64,000 nucleotides of DNA from Shinella sp. CPCC 101442. GTDB taxonomy: Bacteria > Pseudomonadota > Alphaproteobacteria > Rhizobiales > Rhizobiaceae. How positions within the stretch are numbered: position 1 is the first letter of the stretch; every line of letters starts with the position of its first letter. The stretch lies in NCBI RefSeq assembly GCF_024704725.1, contig NZ_JALIQS010000016.1, positions 1-64,000 on the forward strand, in the 5' to 3' direction. The notes below the pieces were generated by a model. That model was not told the origin of the DNA and made no database searches. It saw only the letters and a list, made by a program, of their open reading frames with translations. The position numbers and the translations under genes were made by a program. This document shows positions 33,545-42,342 of the stretch, piece after piece.

Positions 33545-34534
33545 ATGGCTTTTGCCCTGGAATTCTTCTTGCGGCGCATCAGTCAGGGCGTTCTCATCGT
33601 CCTGGCCGTCGCCTTCGTCATTTTCACGCTGCTGCGCATCGCGCCGGGTGATCCGATCCGCATCATCCTCGGGCCGATGGCAACGCCGAGCGCCATGGAG
33701 GAAACGGCGGAGCGCCTCGGGCTGCGCGATCCCATTCCGATGCAGTTCCTGCGTTATCTCGGCGACATCGCCAAGGGCGACTTCGGCAACTCCTTCATTC
33801 GCGGCAAGCAGGGCGGCACCACCGGCGGCTCCCAAGATGCCGCGGGCTCGCCGCCTGTCGAGCGCGCACCGGTGATCGAACTGATCGCCAAGGCCCTGCC
33901 CTATACGCTGCTGCTCGCCGCCTGCGGCTTTCTCTTGGCCTGTCTGGTCTCGATACCGCTCGGCATCATGGCCGGGGTGAAAAATAGCGGCTGGCCCCAG
34001 AAGGTCGCCCTCTACCTTTCCTCCCTCTTGGTCTCCCTGCCGAATGTCTGGGTCGGTATCGTGCTCATCTACCTGCTTTCGGCCCGCACCGGCTGGCTGC
34101 CCGCCATCGGCTACCAGCATATCGGCTATGTCATCATTCCCGCGATCGTCGTCGCGGTGGAGCTGGCCCCGGTGATGATCCGCTCGATCTCGGTGGCGGT
34201 CGCGACGAATGTCCAGGATCCGTTCTACGAGATCGGTCAGGTGCGCGGTCTCAGCGCGAGGACCATGCTGTTTCGCCACGTGCTGCGCAACGCAGCCGTT
34301 CCGCTGCTCAACAGTTTCGGCGCCCAGATGATCGGCATGCTGCTCGGCGGGCTCTTCGTCGTCGAATACATCTTCAGCTTCCCGGGTATCGGGCTGTTGA
34401 CGATCAACGCCGTCTTCCAGCGCGACTTTCCGGTGATCCAGACAGTGGCGATCTTCGCGAGCACCGTGCTCGTCTTCATCAACATCGCCGTCGATTTCGC
34501 CTCCACGACGATCGACCGTCGCCTGAAGTTCTGA
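33545..34534 (+). CDS. ABC permease, DppB type
   Basis: A 329-residue permease with the family N-terminus FLRRISQGVLIVLAVAFVIFTLLRIAPGDP and the EAA-loop region FYEIGQVRGLSARTMLFRHVLRNAAVPLL. About six to seven helices are seen. It carries an extra segment near residues 85-115 rich in Gly and Ala (KQGGTTGGSQDAAG) between helix 1 and the next helix, facing the periplasm. It follows the binding-protein gene by 67 bases. Confidence 0.88.
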   Translation: MAFALEFFLRRISQGVLIVLAVAFVIFTLLRIAPGDPIRIILGPMATPSAMEETAERLGLRDPIPMQFLRYLGDIAKGDFGNSFIRGKQGGTTGGSQDAAGSPPVERAPVIELIAKALPYTLLLAACGFLLACLVSIPLGIMAGVKNSGWPQKVALYLSSLLVSLPNVWVGIVLIYLLSARTGWLPAIGYQHIGYVIIPAIVVAVELAPVMIRSISVAVATNVQDPFYEIGQVRGLSARTMLFRHVLRNAAVPLLNSFGAQMIGMLLGGLFVVEYIFSFPGIGLLTINAVFQRDFPVIQTVAIFASTVLVFINIAVDFASTTIDRRLKF

Positions 34535-34542
34535 GGGGTATC

Positions 34543-35463
34543 ATGGCCATCGCATCCTCCACCCCGCAATCCTCGGCATCGCCGGCACCGGCCCGCGGCC
34601 AGAGCGTCAATGCCCGCATCCTGCGCCTTGCCTGGCGATCGCCCGAAATGAAGGTGGCAAGCGCTCTGTTCTTCGCGCTCTGTCTCCTGACGCTTCTCGG
34701 ACCTTTCATCATCGACGCCTCCGCAACGAAAATCTCCGTCGCCGACAAGTTCCTGCCGCCGGTCTTCATGGAGGGCGGCAGGCTCCCTTATTTCCTCGGC
34801 ACCGACCAGCTCGGCCGTGACCTCCTGCTCCGCTCGCTGGTCGGCCTGCGCAACGCCTTTCTCATCGGTGTCGTCAGCGTCGTCCTGATGTTCGTCCTCG
34901 GTTGCGCGATCGGGATCTTCTCCGGCTATCGCGGCGGCTGGACGGACGTCATCCTGATGCGCATCACCGACGTGCAGATGTCCATTCCAGTCATCATCCT
35001 CGCCATCACCATTCTCGGCATGTCCCGGCCGAACCCGTTCACCATCGTCGCGGTGCTCGTGCTCTCCGGCTGGCCCATCTATGCCCGTGTCGCGCGCAGC
35101 GTGACGCTTGCCGAACGCCAGAAGGAATATGTCCGCGCCGCACGCATCATCGGGGCGTCGGACCTGCGCATCATGGTTCGCCATATCGCCCCGTCCATCC
35201 TGCCGCCCATCGCCTTCGTCGCGGTTCTCGACGTGGCACGGATGATGATTTTCGAGGCGATCTTCGGCTTCATCGGAATCGGCATCCAGCCGCCGACACC
35301 GACCTTCGGCACGATCATTTCGGGCGGCACGCAATATCTCCTGAACGCCTGGTGGATCACCATCGTGCCCGGCTGTCTGCTCGCCCTCTCGCTTGGCAGC
35401 CTCAATCTCATCGGCGGCGTTCTGGAAAAAAGCCGGAACCTCGTCCTGCAGGGAGCTGCATGA
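34543..35463 (+). CDS. ABC permease, DppC type
   Basis: A 306-residue permease with GAGGGGTATC as ribosome site. Motifs LGTDQLGRDLLLRSLVGLRNAFLIG and YVRAARIIGASDLRIMVRHIAPSILPP are those of DppC/OppC. About six helices follow a polar N-terminal tail. It is 8 bases after the DppB-type gene and overlaps the fused ATPase start by 4 bases. Confidence 0.9.
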   Translation: MAIASSTPQSSASPAPARGQSVNARILRLAWRSPEMKVASALFFALCLLTLLGPFIIDASATKISVADKFLPPVFMEGGRLPYFLGTDQLGRDLLLRSLVGLRNAFLIGVVSVVLMFVLGCAIGIFSGYRGGWTDVILMRITDVQMSIPVIILAITILGMSRPNPFTIVAVLVLSGWPIYARVARSVTLAERQKEYVRAARIIGASDLRIMVRHIAPSILPPIAFVAVLDVARMMIFEAIFGFIGIGIQPPTPTFGTIISGGTQYLLNAWWITIVPGCLLALSLGSLNLIGGVLEKSRNLVLQGAA

Positions 35464-37331
35464 TGGCGGCGGAACTCCTCCTGAAAGTCGAAAACCTCAG
35501 CATCTCCCTCGGTTCGGGCGAGGCCGCGCGCACGCTCATTTCCAACGTCGCCTTCGAGGTGAGGCCGAAATCCGTCCTCGGCATCATCGGCGAAAGCGGC
35601 TCGGGCAAGACGCTCCTGTCGCGCGCCCTGGTGAACTGGGTGCGTCCGCCGCTGCGTGTCACGTCCGGCAGGGTGATCTACCAGGGCCGCGATCTGCTCG
35701 AGCTGCCCGAGGCCGACATGGCGCGCCTGCGCGGCCGCGAGATCGCCTATATCGGCGCCAACCCGACGACGGCGCTCGACCCGACCATGCCGGTGGGCCA
35801 CCAGATCGAGGAGAAGCTGCGGACCATCGAACCGGACCTGCCGCGCCGGGAGGCGAGACAGCGCGTCATCGATCTGCTCGATGCCGTGCGCATCCCCTCC
35901 GCCCGCTCCCGCTTCGACGAGTATCCGTTCCAGTTCTCCGGCGGCATGATGCAGCGAGCGATGATCGTCGATGCGCTCATCTCGAAACCGAAGCTGCTGG
36001 TCGCCGACAACATCACCCAGCCGCTGGACGTGACCGTCGCAGCACAGATCCTCCGGCTGCTGCGCGACCTGCAACGCGACTTCGGCACCTCCATCGTCTT
36101 CGTCTCCTCATCCTTCGGCACGATCGTCGAGGTCGCCGACGAGGTCGTCGTTCTCGACAAAGGAACGATCGTGGAGGCCCAGGATACCGGCAGCATCCAG
36201 AAGAACCCGGTCCATCCCTACACGAAGGAACTGCTCGCCAAGGTGCCGCGCCTCTGGCACGACGTCGGCAGCGTGCCGGAGACCAATGCCGAGCCCGTCG
36301 TGCTCAGCGTGCGCGACGTCGCCAAGACCTATGAGGTCAAGGACCGCGCGTCCCTGTTCAGGAAGAACCGCGTACAGGCGGTTCGCGGCGTCTCCTTCGA
36401 CGTTCGGCGCGGCGAGAGCCTCGGGCTCATCGGCGAATCCGGCTGCGGGAAATCCACCCTGTCGCGCCTGCTCTCCTCGCTCGAATCGCCGGATCGCGGT
36501 GCGATCGAAGTGAACGGCGTCGACGTCGCCACCCTGCGCGGCGATGCCCTGCTTTCGATGCGGCGGCGGTTCCAGCTGCTGCTGCAGGACCCCTACAATT
36601 CCATCCCCTCGCACGTCTCCATTGGCGCAACCATCGCCGAGCCCCTGCGTATCCATCGGCTTGCTACGGGGCAGCAGCTGAGGGAGCGGGTCTGCGAGGT
36701 CATGCGGGAAGTGGGCCTGCCGCCGGACCTCTACGACGCCCTGCCGGTCGGCCTCAGCGCAGGTCAGCGGCAACGCGTCAACATCGCGCGAGCTATGGTT
36801 CTCGAACCGAGCGTACTGATCCTCGACGAGACGCTGTCCGCACTCGATCAGGTCGAGCAGGCAAAGCTCCTCGATCTCTTCGACAGCCTTCAGCGCAAAC
36901 ACGGCATAACCTATCTCTACATCTCCCACGACCTCGCCATGGTGCGGCGCGCCTGCGCCCGCATCGCGGTCATGTATCTCGGCAAGATCGTCGAGATAGG
37001 CGACAACGAGACGATCTTCGATGCGCCCGCCCACCCCTATACGCGCACCCTTCTGAGTTCGGTGAGCACGGTGGAAGCAAAGCCCTTCCTGCCGAGGGAT
37101 TACCTGCTCGAAGGCGAACCGCCGGATCCGATCCACATCCCCGGAGGTTGCTCCTTCCGCAGCCGTTGCCCCTTCGTCATCGACACCTGCCGAACCGTCG
37201 AGCCGACGCTTTCGATCAAGGCGGGCGGAACCGCGACCGCTTGCCATCTGGACGTCGATCGCCTGCCTGCGCCGTCGATCCTTGCGAAGGCACGCATCGG
37301 GGCCGCCCCGAAACGAATGGACAGCTTATGA
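35460..37331 (+). CDS. Fused DppD-DppF ABC ATPase with degenerate first domain
   Basis: A 623-residue fusion of two oligopeptide-type ATPases. Domain 1 (about 5-270) has Walker A GESGSGKT at 44-51 and signature QFSGGMMQR. Its Walker B reads LLVADN, with Asn184 in place of the catalytic Glu, and the switch His is replaced by Ser in FVSSSFG. Domain 2 (about 280-600) is complete: GESGCGKST, QDPYNS, GLSAGQRQR, LILDET and YISHDLAMV. A C-terminal oligopeptide-ABC cysteine motif (CSFRSRCPFVIDTC) is present. One composite site is therefore probably unable to hydrolyse ATP. The start lies in an ATGA overlap. Confidence 0.88.
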   Translation: MMAAELLLKVENLSISLGSGEAARTLISNVAFEVRPKSVLGIIGESGSGKTLLSRALVNWVRPPLRVTSGRVIYQGRDLLELPEADMARLRGREIAYIGANPTTALDPTMPVGHQIEEKLRTIEPDLPRREARQRVIDLLDAVRIPSARSRFDEYPFQFSGGMMQRAMIVDALISKPKLLVADNITQPLDVTVAAQILRLLRDLQRDFGTSIVFVSSSFGTIVEVADEVVVLDKGTIVEAQDTGSIQKNPVHPYTKELLAKVPRLWHDVGSVPETNAEPVVLSVRDVAKTYEVKDRASLFRKNRVQAVRGVSFDVRRGESLGLIGESGCGKSTLSRLLSSLESPDRGAIEVNGVDVATLRGDALLSMRRRFQLLLQDPYNSIPSHVSIGATIAEPLRIHRLATGQQLRERVCEVMREVGLPPDLYDALPVGLSAGQRQRVNIARAMVLEPSVLILDETLSALDQVEQAKLLDLFDSLQRKHGITYLYISHDLAMVRRACARIAVMYLGKIVEIGDNETIFDAPAHPYTRTLLSSVSTVEAKPFLPRDYLLEGEPPDPIHIPGGCSFRSRCPFVIDTCRTVEPTLSIKAGGTATACHLDVDRLPAPSILAKARIGAAPKRMDSL

Positions 37332-38506
37332 ACTCCCCACTTCAACAGGCGCCCGCATTCTTCAGCGAGCATGCCCCGATCCACCGCGCCTGGCGGCATC
37401 ATCTCCACCAGAACCCGGAGGTCGCCTTCGAAGAGCGTGACACCGCCGGCTTCCTCGCGGCTCGTCTCGGCGAGATGGGACTGCCGGTAAAACAGGGTTT
37501 TGCGGGGACCGGCCTCGTCGCGAGCCTGCGGGGGAAGAGGTCCGGGCCGACCGTCGGCTTTCGCGCGGACATGGACGCCCTGCCTCTGAACGAGCAGTCC
37601 TGCCTGCCCTATCGCTCTGCCCGCCCGGGCGTCACCCATGCCTGCGGCCATGACGGGCACATGACCATGCTGTTGGCTGCGGCCGACTACCTCAGCCGGC
37701 AGGACGATTTCGCAGGCACGCTGCACTTCATCTTCCAGCCAGCGGAAGAGGCGGCGGGCGGCGGCAGGGTCATGGTCGAGGACGGGCTCTTCGACCATGC
37801 GCCATGCGACCTCGTCTTCGGCCTGCACAACTGGCCCTCCCTGGAAACGGGCAGGATCGCCGTACAGCCGGGACCGATGATGGCCGCCATGGACCTCTTT
37901 ACCATCACGATCAGCGGCAGCGGTGTGCATGCGGCCCTGCCGCATCTCGGCACCGACACGATCGTGGCGGCGGGCGCTCTGACGCAAGCGCTGCAGACTA
38001 TCGTCAGCCGCGCCATCGACCCACACCAACAACTCGTGCTCTCGATCACCCAGATCCATGGCGGCCAATCCCTGAATGCGCTGCCGGACAGCGTGGAGCT
38101 GCGCGGAACCCTGCGCTATTTCGACGACGGCACCGCACGCACCGCGCACCGGCGCATGCACGAAATCGTCGAAGGCACGGCCCGGACACATGCGGTCGAG
38201 ATCGCGCTCGACCTCAAATCGCAATATCCCGTGACGACGAACGATCCGGACGCCGCCGGCATCATGCTGCGCGCTGCGACACTCTCGCCGGCCGGCGGAA
38301 CGGCGATCACGCAGTTCCCGCCGAGCATGGCCTCGGAAGACTTCGCCTTCATGCTCGCCGCGCGCAAGGGCGCCTATGCCTGGATCGGCAACGGTCGATC
38401 GACGGCGCTGCACAGCCCGGAATTCGACTTCAACGACGATGTCCTGCCGCTCGGTGCGCAATACTGGGTCGCCCTTGCGCAGGCCTGCCAATCCCCAATC
38501 CTGTAA
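37328..38506 (+). CDS. M20-family amidohydrolase (hippurate hydrolase/N-acyl amino acid type)
   Basis: A 392-residue M20D metallopeptidase-like enzyme beginning in an ATGA overlap with the ATPase gene. Motifs are HRAWRHHLHQNPEVAFEE, VGFRADMDALPL, the metal-binding HACGHDGHM with Cys106 and His108, and FQPAEEAAGGG. The lid domain lies near 185-300. Such enzymes cleave N-acyl or indole-acyl amino acid conjugates, hippurate or N-carbamoyl compounds in the cytoplasm. Coupling to the transporter suggests that an imported conjugate is hydrolysed here. Confidence 0.88.
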   Translation: MNSPLQQAPAFFSEHAPIHRAWRHHLHQNPEVAFEERDTAGFLAARLGEMGLPVKQGFAGTGLVASLRGKRSGPTVGFRADMDALPLNEQSCLPYRSARPGVTHACGHDGHMTMLLAAADYLSRQDDFAGTLHFIFQPAEEAAGGGRVMVEDGLFDHAPCDLVFGLHNWPSLETGRIAVQPGPMMAAMDLFTITISGSGVHAALPHLGTDTIVAAGALTQALQTIVSRAIDPHQQLVLSITQIHGGQSLNALPDSVELRGTLRYFDDGTARTAHRRMHEIVEGTARTHAVEIALDLKSQYPVTTNDPDAAGIMLRAATLSPAGGTAITQFPPSMASEDFAFMLAARKGAYAWIGNGRSTALHSPEFDFNDDVLPLGAQYWVALAQACQSPIL

Positions 38507-38530
38507 CGACCTGACCTGAGGAGAAAAGAC

Positions 38531-39289
38531 ATGAGACTTTCGGGCAAGAAAGCCTTGATGATCGGCGCGGCCACCGGCATCGGCAGGGCTGCCGCCATCC
38601 AGTTCGCAGAGAACGGGGCCGACCTCGTCATCGCCGACATCAACCTGCCGGCCGCCGAGGAAACGATCGCAGACCTTGTGAAAGCAGGCCGCCACGCCTC
38701 GGCCATCACCTGCGACGTCCGCGACGAGGCGAGCGTGCGCGATGCCGTTGCCACCGCGGAGAGCCGGATGGGCGGGATCGACACGCTGGTCTTCTTCGCC
38801 GGGCTGCAGAAACTCGGCCATGCCGAGCAATTTTCCACCACCGACTGGGACGCGGTGTTCGACGTCAATGCCCGCGGCACGTTCCTCGCGACGAAATACG
38901 CCGTCCCCGTCATCCGCAAGGCGGGCGGCGGCAGCATCATCACCACCTCGTCGCTGGCGGGTCTGCGCGGCGCACCGGGGATGACGGGTTATGCCGCAGC
39001 GAAGGGCGCCGTCATCGCTTACACCGTCGCGCTTGCCCAGGAACTCGCGCCGGACAACATTCGCGTGAATTCGGTCCTGCCGGGCTGGATCGACACACCG
39101 TTCAACAACCCGGCCATCGCTCTCATGGGAGGCGTCGAGGCCCATGGCGAGGTTGTCAAGCGAATCGTGCCGCTCGGCCGTCAGGGTACGCCGGACGAAG
39201 TGGCGCCGATTTATGTGTTTCTGGCATCGGAGGAATCCCGCTATATCACTGCAAAGCAGATGATGGTCGATGGCGGCATGGCCCATTGA
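38531..39289 (+). CDS. Short-chain dehydrogenase/reductase
   Basis: A 252-residue classical SDR. The coenzyme motif is GAATGIGRAAA (12-22) with Asp36 favouring NAD. Catalytic residues are in TTSSLAG (Ser140/141), Tyr154 and Lys158 (GYAAAKGAV). The ribosome site GAGGAGA precedes ATG 38531. It is 24 bases after the M20 gene and probably oxidises or reduces the product of that step. Its substrate cannot be named. Confidence 0.85.
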   Translation: MRLSGKKALMIGAATGIGRAAAIQFAENGADLVIADINLPAAEETIADLVKAGRHASAITCDVRDEASVRDAVATAESRMGGIDTLVFFAGLQKLGHAEQFSTTDWDAVFDVNARGTFLATKYAVPVIRKAGGGSIITTSSLAGLRGAPGMTGYAAAKGAVIAYTVALAQELAPDNIRVNSVLPGWIDTPFNNPAIALMGGVEAHGEVVKRIVPLGRQGTPDEVAPIYVFLASEESRYITAKQMMVDGGMAH

Positions 39290-39339
39290 ATTTCAACGAC
39301 AAGCCAACCAGCACGATCCACGGCCGAGAAGGAACCGGA

Positions 39340-39951
39340 ATGAAGCGGGAGAAGAGCCAGGGCTCTCAGCGCGACAGCCTCAGCGACACGAAGAAAAGCC
39401 TCGGCGTGCGGCTGCGGCTCGCACGGCAGATGAAGGGGCTGACGCTGAAGGAACTCGCCGAAAGCAGCGGATGCTCGGAGAGCCTCCTGTCAAAGGTGGA
39501 AAACGGCAAGGTGCTGCCTTCCCTCCCGATGATCCACCGCGTCGTGCAGGTCTTGGAAACCAATATCAGCTGGCTCTTCGACGAGCCGGCTGATGATGAA
39601 TCGGTCATCTTCCGCAAGGGTACACGCCCCTTCATAACCCTCGACAGGCACAAAGGAACGTCCCGCGGCCTGATGCTCGAACGCATCATTCCCTACAAGG
39701 ACGGCCACCTGCTCCAGTGCAACATCCACCACCTGGAACTGGGCGGGCAAAGTGGCGAGACCATCACGCACGAGGGTGAGGAAGTCGGTTATGTCCTTAC
39801 CGGTACCGTCGAACTGACCCTCAACGGCGATGCATTCCGCCTGGAAACCGGAGATGGCTTCTGCTTTCGCTCGAACATCCCCCATTCCTACCGGAACATC
39901 GGCGACGACGCGGCCAGCATTCTCTGGGTCTGCACGCCCCCGACATTTTGA
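39340..39951 (+). CDS. XRE-cupin transcriptional regulator
   Basis: A 203-residue regulator from ATG 39340, with AAGGA 6-7 nt upstream. An N-terminal helix-turn-helix (about 22-77: VRLRLARQMKGLTLKELAES, then SGCSESLLSKVENG) is followed by a cupin sensor domain (about 125-200: LGGQSGETITHEGEEVGYVL and GDGFCFRSNIPHSYRN). It ends the operon and is the likely repressor or activator of it, with the 31758-31774 palindrome as candidate site. A small ligand probably binds the cupin. Confidence 0.87.
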   Translation: MKREKSQGSQRDSLSDTKKSLGVRLRLARQMKGLTLKELAESSGCSESLLSKVENGKVLPSLPMIHRVVQVLETNISWLFDEPADDESVIFRKGTRPFITLDRHKGTSRGLMLERIIPYKDGHLLQCNIHHLELGGQSGETITHEGEEVGYVLTGTVELTLNGDAFRLETGDGFCFRSNIPHSYRNIGDDAASILWVCTPPTF

Positions 39952-40010
39952 TGGATCTCTCACGACTTCACAAAGCTGGCGCGCTCGAAAAACTCCTCCG
40001 GGGAGGGGGC

Positions 40011-40406
40011 TCATTCAAGCCTCTGTGTCGCAAGAGCAACAGGGGCGATTGCAGCGAGATAGTGGACAGCGAGGCGATCGTATGGAGTGGTGGTGCGCTT
40101 TCAATTTTTGAGTCTGCCGAACATACACTCGCTGATGTTTCGACGTCTGTAAGCGGCCCGGTTGAGGGGATAAGCCACGTAGCGACTTGCCCTTCCGGGG
40201 CGAATGGCCCCTACTCCTCTTTCCCTGATCCAAAGACGTAGCCGGTCCGCGTCGTAGGCTTTGTCGGCGATCAGCTGGGGCGAGGGCAGCGATCCAGCCG
40301 CGAGTATCGGCCAAACAATGGATTTTCGTTGTTCTGCCACCGTGCGAGACACCGACCGTCTGCATCCCTCCCCGTTTCTACCTGATGCAGAACGGTGAGC
40401 TTTCAC
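40011..40406 (-). pseudogene. Broken IS5-family (IS427-group-like) transposase remnant
   Basis: Minus-strand pieces of a DDE transposase lie in two frames. One frame has HGGRTTKIHCLADTRGW. The other has LIADKAYDADRLRLW, then YPLNRAAYRRRNISECMFGRLKN, a TGA stop where Trp is usual, and KRTTTPYDRLAVHYLAAIAP up to a stop at 40011-40013. There is a frameshift plus an apparent internal deletion between the first two blocks, and the N-terminal half is missing. No clear terminal inverted repeats were found. From 40407 to 40511 a 34-codon open frame has no recognisable relatives. Confidence 0.8.
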
Positions 40407-40529
40407 ATGATCATCGGTTCATCGGGGATTGGTCCGCCAGCGGCCGCCTTGGCGAAGTTCCTGCGCAGCCACGACTTCCCCGAGGACGACGCCTATCCCT
40501 GCGGCGAATGAAGAACGCGATCAACACTA

Positions 40530-40778
40530 CTAGGCGGATGGCATTTTCCTATAGATGAGGTCTGGCGCGACGATCCATTCGTCCTGTCGCAACGACAACA
40601 CGTTCAGCCGACCGCTTCGATCCCGGCCGGCAAGCCCGACAAAGCGGTAGCGGCGGCCATGGCCATCGATAACCGCGGCATAGATCGACCGGTCGCGGAC
40701 ATAGCCCGCAATCGGTCCGACACTGCGGGTCCCGGCAAGTACGAAGTACTCGTAGGGAAGGCTGCGGCTCACGCTCAT
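40530..40778 (-). CDS. Small hypothetical protein
   Basis: An 82-residue protein starting at ATG 40778, in an ATGA overlap with the small gene upstream and with GAGG 8 nt before it. It has alternating beta-type segments (IYAAVIDGHGRRYRFVGLAG and RLNVLSLRQDEWIVAPDLIY) and no membrane segment or signal. I do not recognise the family. The overlap suggests it is made together with the 50-residue basic protein. Confidence 0.55.
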   Translation of the reverse strand: MSVSRSLPYEYFVLAGTRSVGPIAGYVRDRSIYAAVIDGHGRRYRFVGLAGRDRSGRLNVLSLRQDEWIVAPDLIYRKMPSA

Positions 40779-40927
40779 TTGCGAACCTCGTTTACGACGG
40801 GTCGGCGCAGCAACGCAGCGTCGCGCCGGATTTTGACAACGAGGGCCCCCTCCCCAGCCGCTGCCGGCCCTTTGCGGCGGCGGCCTTTCTTGAATTCGAC
40901 GACAAATGGTTTCGCCTGCGGTCGCAT
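40775..40927 (-). CDS. Small basic protein of a type seen in rhizobia
   Basis: A 50-residue basic protein with AGGAAA 6 nt before its ATG. The opening MRPQAKPFVVEFKKGRRRK resembles small proteins I recall from rhizobial genomes (PFVVE followed by a Lys/Arg-rich stretch), whose function is not known to me. It starts 21 bases after the hydratase stop and overlaps the next small gene, so the three may be cotranscribed. The high Lys/Arg content would allow nucleic-acid binding. Confidence 0.5.
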   Translation of the reverse strand: MRPQAKPFVVEFKKGRRRKGPAAAGEGALVVKIRRDAALLRRPVVNEVRK

Positions 40928-40947
40928 CTCGATTTCCTTGGATATGG

Positions 40948-41718
40948 TCAGTGAAAGCTGCATTCGACGCTGCCGAGCGGGCCGAAATCCGCGACCATCG
41001 TCTGTCCGGGCAGAACCTGGAGGATGGTGGTGCAGGATCCGGTTGCGACGACGTCGCCGATCCCGAACTTGTGTCCTCGCGCCGAAAGCTGCCGCGCCAG
41101 CCATGCGACGGCATTCAGGGGATGGCCCATGACGCAATCTGAACGCCCGGTCAGCACCTGCCGTCCGTCGAGTGACACGCCAACCTCGATTGTAGCGAGG
41201 CTGGCCGGACCGAGGGTCGTCACGACCCCACCGCAGATCGTTGCGGCATGGAGGGCGAAGTCGGCGATCGCCGCCTCGGTTCCGATGCCGGCGCTACGGG
41301 TTCTGCGCCCGAGAATGCCGATGGCCGGCATGCAGCCGAACACGGCATCGGCCGCGCTTTCGAGCGTGACCGCCTCGCCCGCATCCGGAAACGGCCGCAG
41401 CATGGAGAAGACAAGTTCGCATTGGGCGCCGATGACGCCCGCCGGAAGTTTGAACCGCCTCTGGCCCCGCAGCAAACCCGAGGCCGGAATTTCGGAAAAG
41501 ATCGGCGTTGCGAGGCCAAGCGTCTTGCGGACGGCTTCGCCCGAACCGACGACGGCATAGCCGCCGCGCTCGAAACTATAGGCGTCTTCCGCGGCCGCAA
41601 GGATGTCGTAGGCTTCGGCCTGCGATGCGATCCGGTCGAGTGGAAGGTCGCACAGCACGTTCAGCCGCCGGCTCTCCGCCAGCACGGCCGCGGTATCGCC
41701 CCTGAACTCCAAGGACAT
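40948..41718 (-). CDS. 2-oxopent-4-enoate hydratase-like (MhpD/FAH superfamily)
   Basis: A 256-residue protein starting at ATG 41718 behind GGAG; an upstream in-frame ATG at 41793 has no ribosome site. It follows the MhpD/hydratase family: SQAEAYDILAAAEDAYSFERGGYAVVG near the N-terminus, then CELVFSMLRPFPDAG and TICGGVVTTLGPASLATIEVGVSLDG, and the ending TILQVLPGQTMVADFGPLGSVECSF. Such enzymes hydrate 2-hydroxypentadienoate-like acids after aromatic meta-cleavage, or act on related keto acids. No meta-cleavage gene is nearby, so the substrate is open. Confidence 0.75.
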   Translation of the reverse strand: MSLEFRGDTAAVLAESRRLNVLCDLPLDRIASQAEAYDILAAAEDAYSFERGGYAVVGSGEAVRKTLGLATPIFSEIPASGLLRGQRRFKLPAGVIGAQCELVFSMLRPFPDAGEAVTLESAADAVFGCMPAIGILGRRTRSAGIGTEAAIADFALHAATICGGVVTTLGPASLATIEVGVSLDGRQVLTGRSDCVMGHPLNAVAWLARQLSARGHKFGIGDVVATGSCTTILQVLPGQTMVADFGPLGSVECSFH

Positions 41719-42031
41719 CTTCGTGCTCCAGTCCTTCGCTTCGGCGACAACCGCCGTTCCGAGAGACTGATGCTTTCCCCATATAGATTCCATTCAGGTG
41801 GAGGGGGAAAGAAATCAAGATTCCATAGAGGCCAACGGACACATTCAGAGGCAACCCCATACAGTTTGCGAGGGCGGTGGATCGCATAAGACACCGAGGT
41901 TACCCCCATACCCCATCGCACAAGACGGATATCCGCTGCCTCAAGTATCATCCAAACGTTCAGGGAATCGCCTTCATGACGATCGTTGCCCCCTTCATCT
42001 ATCCTGATGGCGAGCGCGCGTTATCACGTCG
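41719..42031. other. Intergenic region without a recognised intact gene
   Basis: About 310 bases between the hydratase gene (minus strand) and the CorA remnant (plus strand). It must contain the hydratase promoter, but no convincing box pair was found. The right part may hold further decayed CorA sequence in another frame. Confidence 0.4.
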
Positions 42032-42265
42032 GTATTCAAGGCGAGCAACCCTCTCGAACAGCAGCGCCAGGGCACGATCACCCGTCAGCTTGCGGCATGG
42101 GCAGCGATCCTCGCTGTCCCGGCGGCGATCGCCGGCATTTACGGCATGAACTTCGAGCACATGCCGGTACTTGAGACTCGCTACGGCTACTTCGTCGTGC
42201 TCGGCGTCATCGCCCCCTCCTATGCCACTCTGTTCATGCGCTTCAAGATGGCCGGCTGGCTCTGA
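42032..42265 (+). pseudogene. C-terminal fragment of a CorA-type magnesium transporter
   Basis: One frame reads FKASNPLEQQRQGTITRQLA, then AWAAILAVPAAIAGIYGMNFEHMP, then YGYFVVLGVIAPSYATLFMR, and ends KMAGWL. This is the two-helix C-terminus of CorA with the hallmark Gly-Met-Asn selectivity motif. The large cytoplasmic domain is absent, so the fragment cannot form a channel and is a gene relic next to other decayed genes. Confidence 0.85.
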
Positions 42266-42342
42266 TCGCATGCTCTCACATTGAATGGCGATGCTGCACT
42301 GCACATATGTAGGTTGCCCAGCGGCCCGAAAGACAGGATGGC

